A DNA stretch of 64,000 nt from Zingiber officinale (GCF_018446385.1 NW_024589891.1:83338-147337); one strand, 5' to 3'; numbered from the stretch's first letter, positions 1-11,700 are shown. Notes: a model not told the origin generated them from the sequence alone. Numbers and translations: made by a program.

Positions 1-10
1 AGCGAGAGCA

Positions 11-418
11 AATTCTCTGATCTACAAATTATGGATCAGGGGATGGTTCATTATATGTGGACCTTTGATTTAGATAGACCTGTCCCCATGGGCTGGATCA
101 ACTGGTAAGTTGCCTGGTTGTTTGCTCAAATGGCCAAAGGTCGAGGGTCGTCAGTTGTACACGAGAATAATATTTCTGGTCTGCTGGTCAAAAACTCCTA
201 AGACCCCAGTCAACTTTCCAGCCCAGCACTCACCATGATTTACTCTCTCTGAAATCCTGGGGGGTCAGGCTCAGGGGGCCGCTAGGGTGACGGTTTCACC
301 TTTTTTTTACTCAAATTGATTTAGATAGACCCCACTTATTTAAAGATAGAGTCCATCTAAATCAAAGGTCCTCATCAATGGACCATCCCCTGATCCATAA
401 TTTACGGATCAGAGAATT
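11..418. mobile_element. MITE / foldback element with about 70-bp terminal inverted repeats
   Basis: The first 70 bases (11-80, beginning AATTCTCTGATC) recur as an imperfect inverted copy at 349-418, ending GATCAGAGAATT. The two arms share the core ATGGATCAGGGGATGG and a distal ACCTTTGATTTAGAT segment. The 240-bp centre is less AT-rich and has no open frame worth reporting. I could not find a convincing target-site duplication, and only ten bases of left flank are available, so the superfamily (Mutator-like or other foldback) is unassigned. Confidence 0.75.
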
Positions 419-779
419 CCTGTTGATTTTCAGCGTCCATACTTAAGGTTAATACAAAGGGATAAATTAAAAGTGACTATTAATTTTAAGAATAGTAATT
501 AATACATACAAGAGATGTTTAGCTGAGAAAATCAAACTCCAAATTTTGTGACAATAATTTATACGTTAACCATTAGCTTTTTGAATTAATATACCATTTT
601 AGCATTCAATTATGTGTTTTTTCATTCTACAGCAAAATTTCATTGTCAATCCTAAAATGGACTTGATATTAATTATATTAGATTTAATATTATTTATATC
701 AGACATAATATGAGTTCATGTTAGGGTCCAAAATCAATTCTTTTAATAATATTTTAATATCTTTAAAAAAAGTAAAAAT
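419..779. other. AT-rich stretch without a recognised gene
   Basis: Strongly AT-rich sequence between the MITE and the start of LTR-I. I see short hairpins such as the TATTAATTTT / AATAGTAATTAAT region near 477-502, but no coding, RNA or element signature. Confidence 0.5.
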
Positions 780-1156
780 TATTAGTACAATTTTCTATCA
801 ATCAAAATTGACCAAGTTGATTAAGTTTGAGTTGACTCAAGCTTAAATTTTGATATTTTAATTTTGATATTTGATAATATATAGCAATTATTGATGCAAT
901 TGCCTATCTGAGAGATTGACGGTCAAAGGTTAATCAAAAGTTAAGTAGGTCAAGGTTGACCGTGTTGGATCAAGATGCACGTGAGAGAGGGGAGGATGAA
1001 TCACGTGGTTTTGAAAACTTGTTCTTTTTTAATTTTAAAAGATGAGTATGCAGCGAAAAACTAAGAAAACGAATACAATAAAACACGGTCGGTTTACTTG
1101 GTTCGGAGCACCGAGAAAGAAGAAAACTTGTCGCAATTATTGTTCTAAAGCTACAT

Positions 1157-1512
1157 GTCAAAGGCCTTTAAATAGGTTCATTTCAGGCCCCCTGGAATCT
1201 CTCCGGGTGCTTGGACCACGTGGCTCGGCTAATTGACGCGCTCCACGTCAGCTTGTGGATACTTTTTTGGGTCAGGGAGCCCGGATCACTTGGGAGTCTG
1301 TGGACCACCTAGGTCATCTTGCTCTAGGTGCCCGGTCAAAGGCCTTTAAACAGGTCCATTTCGAGCGCCTGGAATCTCTCCGGGTGTCTGGACCACGTGG
1401 CTCGATCAATTGACGCGCTCCACGCTAGCTTGTGGATGCTTTTTTGGGTCCGGGAGCCCGGATCGCTTGGGAGCCTGTGGCCCACCTAGGCCAGCCTGCT
1501 CTAGGTGCCCGG
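1157..1512. repeat. 178-bp tandem duplication inside LTR-II
   Basis: Two consecutive copies (1157-1334 and 1335-1512), each starting GTCAAAGGCCTTTAAA and ending in CTAGGTGCCCGG, are highly similar with scattered substitutions. They contain GC-rich GGTGCCCGGA-type submotifs that continue in shorter form to about 1590. Confidence 0.85.
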
Positions 1513-1790
1513 ACTAACTCTGGGTGCTCGGAGTTCAGATGCCTGGACTAGCTCTGGGCGCCCAGACACTGGGCGCCTGGAGTCCTTTTCTTCAGCAGCC
1601 TTCTCCCTGCAAGAAAATGTTAGTCCGAGCAATCAAAAATTATATCTATCCTGCAAAATAGAGTCAGTATAACATAGCAGATAGGGTAGTAATTAGATCT
1701 TGTCTCCTCAAGAGTAGGATCTAGTCAAGATTCTCAACTTAGGATTCTCAAATGGACCTAAGTTCGATTGACACCTACAGTTCCCTCAAC

Positions 1791-4385
1791 TGTTAGAGTG
1801 TATACTAAAAGCCTAGCTTTTGGTATAAACATTTATCTAGAAATAAGAATCACATTGGTCAAATGTCTACATTTATGATAAATGTAGTTGTTCAATTAAT
1901 TTATATTGTAGATAACATGGTGTGTGGTGTCACACACAGAAGATCATGTTATTGGTTCCTTATAAATTATAAACAGTAGCTCACGACCAAGATGGAAAGG
2001 AACAAACCATTGGAAGGTCGTAGTGTAATTAGGTATTAGTTTATCTTAACTATATAATTACACTAGTACACTTAAAGTGTATTGAGTAGGACCATTTGAG
2101 GTCGTTTCTTTTATACTGACTTTATAAAGAAACAAAGACCTCGGTTATTATGGAAGTGTGTGCTCTTAATCCTGATATAATAACAAGCATATATATTTGA
2201 TATTTATTTCTTTAATTTATCAATGGGTGAGATTTAGTTCGATGAATCAATAAGCTAGATATGGGAAATAGTATCACTTATAGTGTGTGTTGTTGATTAT
2301 AGAAGGAAACTGTGTCCTAGAGATACTAGGTTGATAATCTCCTCAAGAGGAGCTCATAAGGATTGTCATGTTAAACCCTGCAGGTGGACTTAGTCCGACA
2401 TGATAATAAGGTTGAGTGGTACTACTCTTGGACTAAGATATTAATTAAATGAGTTGTCAGTAACTCACTTAATTAGTGGACATTCGATATCTTAAACACA
2501 GGGAGACTAACATACTCATAATAAGAAGGAGCCCAAAAATGTAATTTGGGATTGGTGCGGTAGTTCAATAATAGTTCTCTAGTGGAATGAATTATTATTG
2601 ATAAAATTAAGTTGTGTGTTCGGGGCGAACACGGGATGCTTAATTTTATCGGGAGACCAAAACCAATTCCTCCTCTTGGTCCCTATCGTAGCCTCTTATT
2701 TATAGAATACTATACCCACCTATACCCACCTTCTATACCCACCTAAAGGGGGTTGGCCAAGCTAGCTTGGAAACAAGCTAGGGCCGACCTAGGTATAAAT
2801 TGGGGTGGCCGGCCCTAGCTTGAACCCAAGCTAGTGGGGGCCGGCCAAATTAAATTAAAAAGAATTTTTATTTTTATTTTTATTATGTGGAAGAAATAAT
2901 TTATTAAAGAGAATTAAAATTAAAATATCTCTCATGTAAAAGATCTACAAAAGATTAAAGAAAGAGATTAGATCTCTTTCCTTATTTGTAGATTGGTGAG
3001 ATATTTTGTTTTTTCTTTAAAATTATCCACATGTTGATAAAATTAAAATTATAGAAATTTCTTTTTATCAACCATGAAGAGATTTTAAAGAGAAATTTTA
3101 ATTTTTAAAATTTCCGGAAACAAATTAGGAAGTTTTAATTTGTTGATTAAAACTTGTCTAATTTATTCCTTCATTGATGTGGCCGGCCATGATTAATTAA
3201 TTAGGAAATTTTATTTAATTTTTCTTAATTAATTGTTGCCAAGGAAAATTAAGGAAATTTTATTGTAATTAAATTTCCTAATTTGCCAAAGCTTAGGAAT
3301 ATAAAAGAGGGGGTTGTGGTGCCTTCATGGGTGATAACCTCTATTATTTTTCTCCTTTTTTTTTCCTTAGTATGGTGGCCGGCTCTTCCCTTTCTCTTCT
3401 CTCCTCTTGATGGCCGAAACCTATCTTTTTGGTGGAGCTTTTGTTGGTGGCCGGATCAAGGAAGGAGAAGAAGGAGAGAAAGCAAGTCTCGTCTCTAGCA
3501 TCCCTTGGAGCATTGGTGGTGGCCGAAATTCTTCATGCTTGAAGAAAGTTATTTTGGCCGGCCATCTTCTTCTTTTCTTCCTCTTTGTGGTGGCCGAAAC
3601 TTATCTCTTGCTTGGAGCTCTTGTGGTGGTCTGATACTACTTGGAGAAGAAGAAGAAGAAGGAGAGGAAGCTAGCATCTCTTGGAGCTTGGTTGGTGTTT
3701 TGATTTTCTTCCTTGGTGAAGCTTCCTTGTTGTGGCCGAACCTAGCTAGGAGAAGAAGAAGGTGGTTGGTGGTTTCTCATCTCGGAAGATCGTTGCCCAC
3801 ACAACGTTCGAGGTTAGAAGAGGAATACGGTAGAAGATCAAGAGGTCTTTCTAGAAGGTATAACTAGTAGTTTTTCCTTTTCCGCATCATACTAGTTATT
3901 TATGGAAATAATACCAAATACAAGAGGCTTACGTTCTAGTATTTCGAATATGTTTTTCGAAGTTGTGTTCTTTTGTTTTATTTTTTCCTTGTGATTTGAT
4001 TGTTCTTTTCGGTTAACCTAAAGTTATTTTAGGAAATTAAATATTAGATTTCTATAAAAGGTTTTGTCTAGTCGGTGGTGGTTGCTCCCATATCTAAGAA
4101 GGCCATGTGCCTCGCCACGTCAGTACTGGGAACCAATTATGGAAATTAATATTTAATGGAATTAATAACTTAAGGCGATTTGGGTCGAACGTGTTAAGTT
4201 CCGCAGGAGACCCAAGTCAAAACCTAAAAGAACGAATAGATTAAGTTTTGGATCAAACGTGTTAAGTTCCGCAGGCGATCCAAAATTTAATTTAAAAGAA
4301 CACATGGTAGCTAGGAAAAGGTTCAGACCTTTGTACAAAATTTTTGTACAGTGGAACCTCTAGGTTTTCCGAGTAGCAACCAACA
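1791..4385 (+). mobile_element. Solo LTR of copia family RLC-A (copy 1)
   Basis: A 2595-bp LTR starting TGTTAGAGTGTATAC and ending GTAGCAACCAACA, flanked by the perfect duplication TCAAC (1786-1790 and 4386-4390). It is collinear with the solo LTR at 43174-45850 and, in reverse, with the 3' LTR of the RLC-A element at 47255-59073, whose PBS, PPT and pol identify the family as copia. A TATA box sits near 3300. The downstream half holds imperfect GTGGCCGAAA / TTGGAGC repeats that open several meaningless short frames. Confidence 0.92.
3300..3307 (+). promoter_or_regulatory. TATA box of the RLC-A LTR (copy 1)
   Basis: TATAAAAG followed by AGGGGG. The same context recurs at 44957-44964 and, on the minus strand, at 48163-48170 in the other RLC-A LTRs. 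Conservation among copies supports a core LTR promoter. Confidence 0.65.
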
Positions 4386-4439
4386 TCAACGAGGAACGCG
4401 TCCTCACTGGATCTCTCCTCCAGTTACTTACCTTCACTT

Positions 4440-4670
4440 ACCAACTACAGTTACTTGACTTGCCTCTGACCCACCAAGTCTTTCCGCCAGTTGTCAGGTC
4501 TGCTGACCCAACTGGACTTCGGCTGATTGTCAGGTCCCGTAGACCCAATCAGACTTCTCGCCAGATATCAAGCCCTACGGATCTATCTGGACTTCCCACC
4601 AGCTATCAGGCCAGCAAACCTAGCTAGATTTCAGCCTGCTGGCAGGTCCCTCAGATCAGTTAACTCCTGC
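4440..4670. repeat. Degenerate repeats of about 50 bp in LTR-II
   Basis: Four or five diverged units of the form CAGGTC..GACCCAA..GGACTT..GCCAG follow each other. The array lies between the RLC-A solo LTR and the hAT MITE and belongs to LTR-II. Confidence 0.6.
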
Positions 4671-4786
4671 ACACTTGGTAGAGTAGTTAGACAAACAACA
4701 TATCTAACTTTAACCAATTTGTCATACATCAAAACTAAATTATTAGTGCAACCTGCACTAACACTTACCCTTGCTAGTCATCTAGT

Positions 4787-5320
4787 TAGAGCCGTCAATT
4801 TGGGTTGGGCCCGTCGGGTTGGCCCGCCCCGCCAAACAATTTAAGCGAGTTGGGTTGGAATTTTATCAACCCAAGTCCGCCGTGGGTCGATCCGCCTAGG
4901 CCCGCGACCCGCGCGGGCTTGGGTTGGCCCGTGGGTTGAAAAATACATGTAAGCTAAGTTTTAGGCCAATTTATTATCGTTCTTTGTTATAATTTTGAAA
5001 TAAAAATAGTACTTTTCATCCAACATAAGTACTCATTTGTGTTTATTTATATTTAAAATACATGTTTATGTATACATTTAATTGTAGAAAACTTTTTTGA
5101 AGTACAATGTTGATGATATGAAATATTTTTAATTTTTTAAAAAATTTTTGATGGGCCCGCGGGTTGAACCGCCAAACCCACAACCCGCAACTCGCCTTAG
5201 AATGGGTTGGGTTGGAAATTTCCCAACCCACCAAGTTGGCGGGTTGGCCCGCCCCGCCAAATGGTTAGCTCGCCACGGGCCGACCCGCCCCGCCACGGGT
5301 TGACCCGTCTGACAGCTCTA
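4787..5320. mobile_element. hAT-type MITE
   Basis: A 534-bp element with terminal inverted repeats (TAGAGCCGTCAATTTGGG left; TAGAGCTGTCAGACGGGTC read from the right end). It is flanked by a perfect 8-bp duplication CATCTAGT (4779-4786 and 5321-5328), the hallmark of hAT elements. Long GC-rich subterminal arms (GGGTTGGCCCGCC and its complement) enclose an AT-rich core. It encodes no transposase. Confidence 0.93.
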
Positions 5321-5560
5321 CATCTAGTCCTGACTAGGCTTTTCTTTTCTAAACATCAAGTCCTGTTTGAATTAAGCATTGGTCAAACTGATCAGACTAA
5401 GGTACATTATCAAACATCGAAACCCTAGAGGTTGATTGCACCAACGGACCGGATATTTGACTGGGAAAGTCTAACTCGAGGTTAGGCAAGGGAAAGTTCA
5501 ACGAAATTGTTGGCAGAAGAAGAAAAACCAAGTGAGTCAAGATTGACCAGACACTTGGTG

Positions 5561-5925
5561 TGGAAAGTCCTAGTGAGTGAAGTCAGACAATTAGAAAGTC
5601 CTGGTGAAGCCAGACAAATAGAAAGTCCTGGTGAGTGAAGTTAGAGAGTTAAAAGTCCTGGTGAGTGAAGTCAGAGAGTTCAAAGTCCTGGTGAGTGAAG
5701 TTAGGTAGTTGGAAAGTCCTGATGGGTAAAGCTAAGCAGATAGAAAGTTTTAGTGAATGAAGTTAGACAGTTAAAAAGTCTTAGTAAGTGAAGTTAGACA
5801 GTTATAAAGTCTTGGTGAGTGAAGCCAGGTAAATTAGAAGTCCTGATAAGTGAAGTCGGGCAATTAGAAAGTCCCAGTGAGTAAAGCCGATCAGTGAGTA
5901 CGTCCTGGTGAGTGGAAAATCCAGG
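5561..5925. repeat. Degenerate GTCCTGGTGAGTGAAG repeats of LTR-I
   Basis: About ten imperfect units, usually 30-40 bp, built on GAAAGTCCTGGTGAGTGAAGTCAG. This is the older, more diverged counterpart of the 31-bp array in LTR-IV (6466-6616). Confidence 0.75.
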
Positions 5926-6465
5926 TGGGTCAAAGGTTTGACTGAACATCTAGTGAGTGGAAGTTCAAGTGAGTCATGGAGGATCAGACACTTAGCAGGA
6001 GATGATAAGTCCAAGTGGGTCAAGGTTGACTAGACACTTATCATAAGAAAAAAAGTCTAAGTGGGTCAAAGGATTGACCAGACACTTGATGGAGAAATCC
6101 TAGCAGGTCATGGTTGACCGGATGCTAGGTAATGAGGAGTCTCAATAGGTTACGGTTGATCGAATGTTAGCAAGGAATTCTAGGACTCGAGTTAAGAAGC
6201 TAGGGTTGTCAAATCAATTAGGACAATCAATTTGGCATAGCTTAAGCGATCATGATGATCGCTTAAGTGTTGGTGTAATATTCCCCAGGTCAAGGTTGAC
6301 CAAGTTGACTAAGCTTGGACTGAGTCAAGCTTGAGTCTTGATGTTTGAGTTTTGATATTTGACAATACATGTAAACAACACATGGAGATTGCAGGTGCAA
6401 TTGTTCATGTGGGAAGATTGTGAAGAAGAGTCAAGTAGGTCAAGGTTGACTGGATACTTGACTGG

Positions 6466-6616
6466 AAAGTCCTGGTGAGTGAAGCCAGGCAGATTGGAAG
6501 TCCTGGTGAGTGAAGCCAGGCAGATTGAAAGTCCTGGTGAGTGAAGCCAGGCAGATTGGAAGTCCTGGTCAGTGAAGCCAGGCAGATTGAAAGTCCTGGT
6601 GAGTGAAGCCAAACAA
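6466..6616. repeat. 31-bp tandem array, about five units
   Basis: The unit begins AAGTCCTGGTGAGTGAAGCC and ends AGGCAGATTGG, with only one or two substitutions per unit. Because the minus strand is open across the array, it yields an artefactual repetitive peptide. Confidence 0.88.
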
Positions 6617-6916
6617 TTAAGAAAAGTCCAAGTAGGTCAAAGTTTTGACCGGATACTTAGCACAAGGAAATCCAGGTGGATCAAGGTTGATCGGACACAA
6701 CTGGTGGTGAAAGTCCAAGTAGGTAAAAGGGATTGACCGGATACTTGGCACGAAGAAAAGTCCAAGTGGGTCAAAGGGATTGACTGGACACTTGGTGAGC
6801 GAGTTCTAGCAGGTCAAGGGTGACCGGATGCTAGGCATGATGTACCAACAGGTCATAGGTGACCGGATGTTAGTTTAGGGGGCTTTGGACTTGATTTTGG
6901 GCAAAATCAAGGAGCT

Positions 6917-7250
6917 GGATCAATCAGCCGATCGATTGGCTCATGTCCAATCTATCGGCCGATCGATTGGGTGAGTCCCCGCGACAAGCTTCCTCCCAAT
7001 CGATCGGTGGATCAATTGGGAGAGGCTCGCAATCACACAGAACAACGCTGGATCGATCAGCCGATCGATCCAGAGCTCCCAATCGATCGGGCGATCGATT
7101 GGGAGGTGTGATTCAGCGCAATAAGCCCTGGATCGATCGGTGAATCGATCCAGGCATTTCCCGAGAGCACAGAGGTGCTCTGGATCGATTGCCCGATCGA
7201 TCCAAAGCCTCCCCAATCGATTGGGAGCAATCCAATCGATTGGGATCCGA
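6917..7250. repeat. Hairpin-rich GATCGATCGG tract in LTR-IV
   Basis: A run of short near-perfect inverted repeats with 2-6 bp centres. Examples are CCCAATCGATCGG facing CGATCGATTGGG and TGGATCGATC facing GATCGATCCA, at about seven sites over 330 bp. In the older LTR-I the corresponding place has looser GCTTAAGCGAT / ATCGCTTAAG hairpins (around 6240 and 7900-7940). Confidence 0.85.
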
Positions 7251-8536
7251 CCGTTGGCGTCGATTAAAGCCGTTGTCGAGCTCCTTCTTTATAGAGCTCG
7301 CACTGTTCATCTCAGATCCTTTCAGCGCTTCCATAGCATCTCCAAAAAGTTCTCACCGCCAGTTCTTGAAGGATCTTGGAGGCACGTCCAAGTCAAGAGG
7401 CGAAGAAGAAAGCTAGGGTTAGGATTTTTCTTGTGCAAACTTGTAAGATTTTGCTTGTATTTTGTTCCCTTTCCCTTTCTTCTTGTAGTGTGAACTTGTA
7501 GGGCTTCTCCGCCTTTGGTAGTTACCATAAAGGAGTGTTTTTATTAGTGGAAGGTGTGTGAGTGTGTGGATCCTTGGATTAGTCACCTCTTCTTAAGGTG
7601 GATACCAAGTAAATCCTTAGTGTTAGCGTTGTATTTGTTTTCTTTGTATTTTCCGCTGCATATCCTTGAAGCAACAAGCAACGAAGAGCACAATGAGCGC
7701 ACCGAGCTATTCACCTCCCCCCCTCTAGCTACATTTTGGTCCTAACATTAAGAACCTTTCTGTGAAAAAATAGAAAGATTATTGGTAAGCGATTAAGCAA
7801 GGTTGCTTAATCCCTTACAGACCTTTAGCGATCGAACAAAGAGGACTGTAATCGATAGGATAATTGATTATGGTATGCCTAAGTAATTAAGGCAATCGCT
7901 TAAGCTTGGTAAACGATTAGGTTGATCACTTAAGAGTTGTTCTTCGTGAAGCACAGTGAGTTACTGAATTGAACTGACTAATCAATACAACATGGCTTAA
8001 GCAATTGGGGTAATTTCTTAAGGCTCAAAACTAGTCGTTTTATATAGGTTGCTGACATGGTAATTGCTTAAGCATCTCCTTAATTAATTAAGGCGTCTGA
8101 AGAAGCCCTAGAAAAAGGTTTTTCATAATCGTTGCGCGTAGACCTCTCAGGACCATTTTCTCCTTCATTATTACTAGTTCTTAATGTTTCTTGGAGACAA
8201 GTGTTGTTGCACTTCCAAGGTTTAAGAGGTGATTATAAGCTACAAGAGAATAAACAATAAGGGGTTTTCATTTGTATTTGTGTATTTACTTCTTGTTTTG
8301 AGTTGTACTCTTATATGAGCTTGTATAAAATTTCTCCACTTTCGGATTATACTTTCATTGTGAAAAGTATGTTTGCATGTGGATCCTTACATTAGTCACT
8401 TTGTTGAGATGGATATCAAATAAATCCTTTGTTTTAGTATTGATAAAATATTCGCTTCGATTTTTTACTGTAAAATCATCATTGATTGATGAAATGAGTG
8501 AACTATTTATCCTCTCATCTACTTCTGGCGTGCAAT

Positions 8537-9348
8537 AGAAAGTATATAAATAAGTAATATAAAAGAGTGACTACATGGAAAAAAAGTATACTGTAGAGAG
8601 GAAAAAAGGAAAAAAAAGTTAAATTTGAAGGAAGGATAGAACCAGACAAACACATAATTGAATAAATTTGTGCACTTTGATAAATATTAAAATAGTATAC
8701 TTATCAATTCAAAAATTTACATATACCCTTGGTAAATTACTGCATAAATATAATTTGAAAATTTCAAATTACTTGACAATTGTCGTTTATGCAACCAATT
8801 GATTTGCTATTTAACCCATTGAATTGGCTGTCCCCCAATTTTAGTACGGATTATGTCAACGCTACGTAGGTTTGCCTCTCGTACATTTCTTAGGAAAATC
8901 TAATTGTGGACCTGCGACAGCAAGGAATTCTCATTCCCTAAAATGGGCAAGAAGGGCCATTCTCGTACTTTCGCTCCTGTTGTTGACCTGACGTGGACCG
9001 GGAATCCAAATTTAGATTTCACCCGACAAGATCTCCTAGCTGCCCAGGTCATCAATATGGGCGTGCGGTCGTATCAATCGCCGGCATTTGAACTCCAACC
9101 GCATAATTTCCCTCCTCCTGCATTGGAACATCCACCTTCAAAATCCAAGCTTTTGCCGATCTCACAGCTCGCAAAAAAGGTTGCCGTTTGTCGCCTCTCA
9201 TGGCTTCTCTGGCTTGCCGCGTAACAAACTAGTCCTTGAATAGGATCGATCGCCGAAGCTTTTCTTCCCATAAAGTTGCAATCTTTGAACTCCGAATCAT
9301 CCAATCCCCCCGAACCGATCTCCAAAATCCCAACTTTTTTTCTCCACG
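8537..9348 (+). other. Upstream region of the TBC gene
   Basis: AT-rich flank up to about 8830, then more mixed sequence leading into the GC-richer 5' end of the gene. A 106-codon frame at 8904-9224 has no recognisable domain and lies in the likely promoter/5'-UTR, so it is not called. No clear TATA box could be assigned. Confidence 0.45.
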
Positions 9349-11237
9349 ATGAACAAGTCCTTTCAATCTCCAGGTAAATTCGAGCAGAGTCTTGCTGTTC
9401 CCGCCGCAAAAATGTGATCTTTCGTCCGATTTCGCAGGCATTCGCTACTCGACGCAGCCTGGGAAACCCTACTGGATAACCTCGATCGCTCACGCTCACG
9501 GCGACGCCATCTCGATCACCTCCTCGATCCCCAAGGCCAGCTTCCCGGTGAAGTTCGAGGACCTGTACGGCTTCACGGCGGAGGGCAACATCGACGACGC
9601 CAACGTGCTGAACGAGGTGAGGGAGAGGGTGCGGCGGCAGGACCGGATCTGGTGGGAGCTGGAGGCGAGCAAAGGGGTGAACTGGTACCTGTTCCAGCCC
9701 CAGATCTCGTGGAGCGCCGACGGCATTAGGGTTTCTTCGCTGGGGCTCTCCAAGCTCGCCAACGCCATCACCCTGAACAGGCTCATCAGGAAGGGGATAC
9801 CGCCAGGGCTGCGTCCCAACTTGTGGCTTTGGGTCTCCGGCGCCGCCAAGAAGCGCTCCACCGTGCCGGAGAGCTACTACGATGACCTGATCAGGGCGAC
9901 GCAGGGGAAGGTCACACCGGCCACACGACAAATCGATCACGTACAAAATCGATCTTAAATAGTTGGAAAGATCAGTGGCATTTCATATTCTAGTTCATGA
10001 TCATTGCTTTGGAATGTATGCAGGATCTTCCAAGAACATTTCCTAATCATCCATGGCTGGACAGCCTCGAAGGTCAGGCATCTCTTCGCCGGGTTCTTGT
10101 CGGGTACTCTTTCAGAGATTCGGATGTTGGTTATTGCCAGGTAGATGAGATCTAGTTATTCCAATGCTTTGTGTACAATTTCTCATGGATCTTTGGTAAC
10201 TTTGAATGACTGTCCAGGGTCTGAATTATGTGGCTGCCCTGCTGCTTCTAGTGATGAACACTGAGGAGGATGCCTTTTGGATGCTCGCTGTCCTCCTCGA
10301 AAATGTCCTTGTTCGCGACTGCTACACCGGCAACCTTTCGGGCTGCCATGTCGAGCAACGGGTTTTCAGAGATCTTCTAGCAAAGAAATGCCCTAGGTTA
10401 TTGTTTTCTTCAACCTTTTCGTCGCCAATTTGAATTGCATGTTACTTATTTTCCTTTTTAGGAACTTTTACAGGAGTTGAGTTTGCTTAAACTTTCAGGA
10501 TTTCTGTTCATTTGAATGCTATCGGGTTCGATGTCTCGCTTGTGGCCACTGAGTGGTTCCTATGCCTCTTCGCGAAGAGATTACCTTCGGAGGTAAAGTA
10601 AATTTCGAGCAAACATTCTATCACACAATTTCAGATCGATATCCACAATTCGTAATCGTAAATCGTAAATCTATGGCCATTAGGCCAACCTCTAGTGTTC
10701 AAATTGTTAGATCTTTTGGTGTATCTGAACTTTACAAGTTTTTTTAGACGACTTTGCGGGTATGGGATGTTCTATTCAAGGAGGGTGCCAAGGTTCTTTT
10801 CCATGTCGCATTGGCTATCTTTAAGGTACACCACTACACCATACTTTCGATAGAAGAAACATTGCAAAAGAGCATGGCTATGCGATAACCATGGGCTTGT
10901 TTATGACCATTTTCGATGTGGTTGCAGATGAACGAAGAAGAAATATTAAATGCAAACCAAATCGGAGAAGTCATTCATATTCTGCAAAGAACCATCCATC
11001 ATTTGTATGACCCTGACGAATTGCTTAGGGTAAGAAGTCATTAGTATAAGATTCGTTTATATCGATAGATGAAGCACTTGCTGATTCTTTTCGTTTCGCC
11101 TATAGGTTGCTTTCGACAAAATTGGTTCTATGACTACTAACACAATCACAAAGGAAAGGAAGAAACAAGAGCCGGCGGTCATGGCTGAGCTTCACCAAAG
11201 GCTGCGGCGACTCAATATGTTGAAGACAAATCAATAG
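9349..11237 (+). CDS. TBC-domain Rab GTPase-activating protein (EVI5/GRTP1-like), 8 exons
   Basis: The exons 9349-9373, 9438-9940, 10024-10140, 10218-10396, 10499-10592, 10748-10825, 10928-11029 and 11106-11237 all have GT-AG borders and join in frame into a 409-residue protein. The TBC domain spans about residues 125-335. It shows the IPPGLRPNLW motif (from about residue 129), the arginine-finger motif IDHDLPR (Arg180) and the glutamine-finger motif YCQG (Gln215), so a dual-finger catalytic site is intact. TBC proteins speed GTP hydrolysis by Rab GTPases and so control vesicle trafficking. The length fits plant single-domain TBC proteins. The start MNKSFQSP comes from a 25-nt first exon, chosen because it splices in frame to exon 2; a longer 5' model cannot be excluded. 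Exon 2 is GC-rich, as in many monocot genes. No stop or lost motif was found, so the gene appears functional. The specific Rab substrate cannot be told from sequence. Confidence 0.92.
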
Positions 11238-11502
11238 TTACCTATTTTTTTTGCAAATGTGGAGATGGTACAACAAAGATCTATCCCAATTTGCAAAGAC
11301 CAAAAGAGTTCATAAGCCATAGATTTTGTGATTTGGGATTTGGACAATTTCCTTCCCTTTAGCTTTTACCTTGTAGTAGATGATGATGTAAAAAGTTCTT
11401 TCCATTGTGAATGAAAGAAAATTAACTTCTCATTTAAGTTGGTGTGTTATGAGAGATCAAAGTTTCAATATGTGAAAACTTTGGCCTTAAAAATCTTAGG
11501 GT
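11238..11502 (+). other. Probable 3' UTR of the TBC gene
   Basis: AT-rich sequence after the stop, with weak polyadenylation-like AATGAAAGAAAA near 11410. No canonical AATAAA was seen in this stretch, so the transcript end is uncertain. Confidence 0.45.
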
Positions 11503-11700
11503 AGCAAAAAGATATTTAATAAATTAGAATTGAAGAAATAAGAGTAAAAAAAAAATCAAAATAGTCCCCTATCTAATTTTTATTTCAAAAATATCCTTAT
11601 TTCAATATTATTATATAGCAGTTTTAGCTAACACTGTTACAATATAAGATAAAATTGCTTTTGCTTGATTAAAATTGTTACACATAAAATACCTCATGTA
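11503..11700. repeat. Dispersed AT-rich repeat, copy 1
   Basis: Shares AAAAAGATATTTAA, a run ending ATCAAAATAGTCCC, and AAAATATCC in the same order and spacing with 19811-19960. The copies lie downstream of the TBC gene and upstream of the DOMON gene. No termini were defined; it is probably a small non-autonomous element. Confidence 0.7.

Larger units (their letters stand above)
963..5446 (-). mobile_element. LTR-II: solo LTR inserted into LTR-I (minus orientation)
   Basis: The pieces 963-1790, 4391-4786 and 5329-5446 form one LTR of about 1.34 kb, bounded by TGTTGG and CCAACG (CCAACA expected) and flanked by the 5-bp duplication GACCG (958-962 and 5447-5451). On the minus strand the end reads like a copia-type LTR terminus: pyrimidine-rich CCTCCCCTCTCTCACGTG, then ATCCAACA. 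There is no PBS, PPT or coding interior, so it is a solo LTR left by LTR-LTR recombination. It hosts an RLC-A solo LTR and a hAT MITE. Confidence 0.8.
6268..7747 (+). mobile_element. LTR-IV: solo LTR inserted in LTR-I, same family
   Basis: A 1480-bp LTR with TGTTGG / CTAACA ends and the perfect 5-bp duplication TTAAG (6263-6267 and 7748-7752). In order it holds a 31-bp tandem array, GTCAAGGTTGACC-type repeats, a hairpin-rich GATCG tract (6917-7250), a TATA-like TTTATAGAG near 7288, and a pyrimidine-rich CACCTCCCCCCCTCTAG stretch before the end. There is no internal domain, so it is a solo LTR. It is better preserved than its host, LTR-I. Confidence 0.9.
780..8536 (+). mobile_element. LTR-I: old solo LTR, host of the 5' nest
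   Basis: Three separated blocks (780-962, about 5452-6267 and 7753-8536) read continuously once the inserted elements are removed, and they align end to end with LTR-IV (6268-7747). Its start, TATTAGTACAATTTTC, matches LTR-IV's TGTTGGTGTAATATTCC. Both then share a 'GACCAAGTTGA...TTTTGATATTTGA' block. The end near CTACTTCTGGCGTGCAATA matches LTR-IV's CTACATTTTGG...TAACA. Terminal TG/CA and the TSD have decayed, and no internal region or second LTR is visible, so this is read as an ancient solo LTR. The 3' boundary is good to a few bases. Confidence 0.65.

Noticed and set aside
3283..3867. Overlapping Trp/Leu-rich frames
   Set aside because: They lie in repeats of the RLC-A LTR and recur in other LTR copies with different frames.
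6325..6612. 95-codon minus-strand repetitive peptide
   Set aside because: Translation of the 31-bp tandem array; no protein evidence.
6941..7493. Several 60-120-codon frames rich in DRS and IDRP
   Set aside because: Created by the GATCGAT palindromes of LTR-IV; same artefact at 30885-31406, 39028-39304, 49703-50249 and 56611-57213.
8904..9224. 106-codon plus-strand frame before the TBC gene
   Set aside because: No recognisable domain; it lies in the likely promoter/leader and ends before the chosen TBC start.
9074..9946. 290-codon minus-strand frame
   Set aside because: Antisense to TBC exon 2; a by-product of GC-rich third codon positions.
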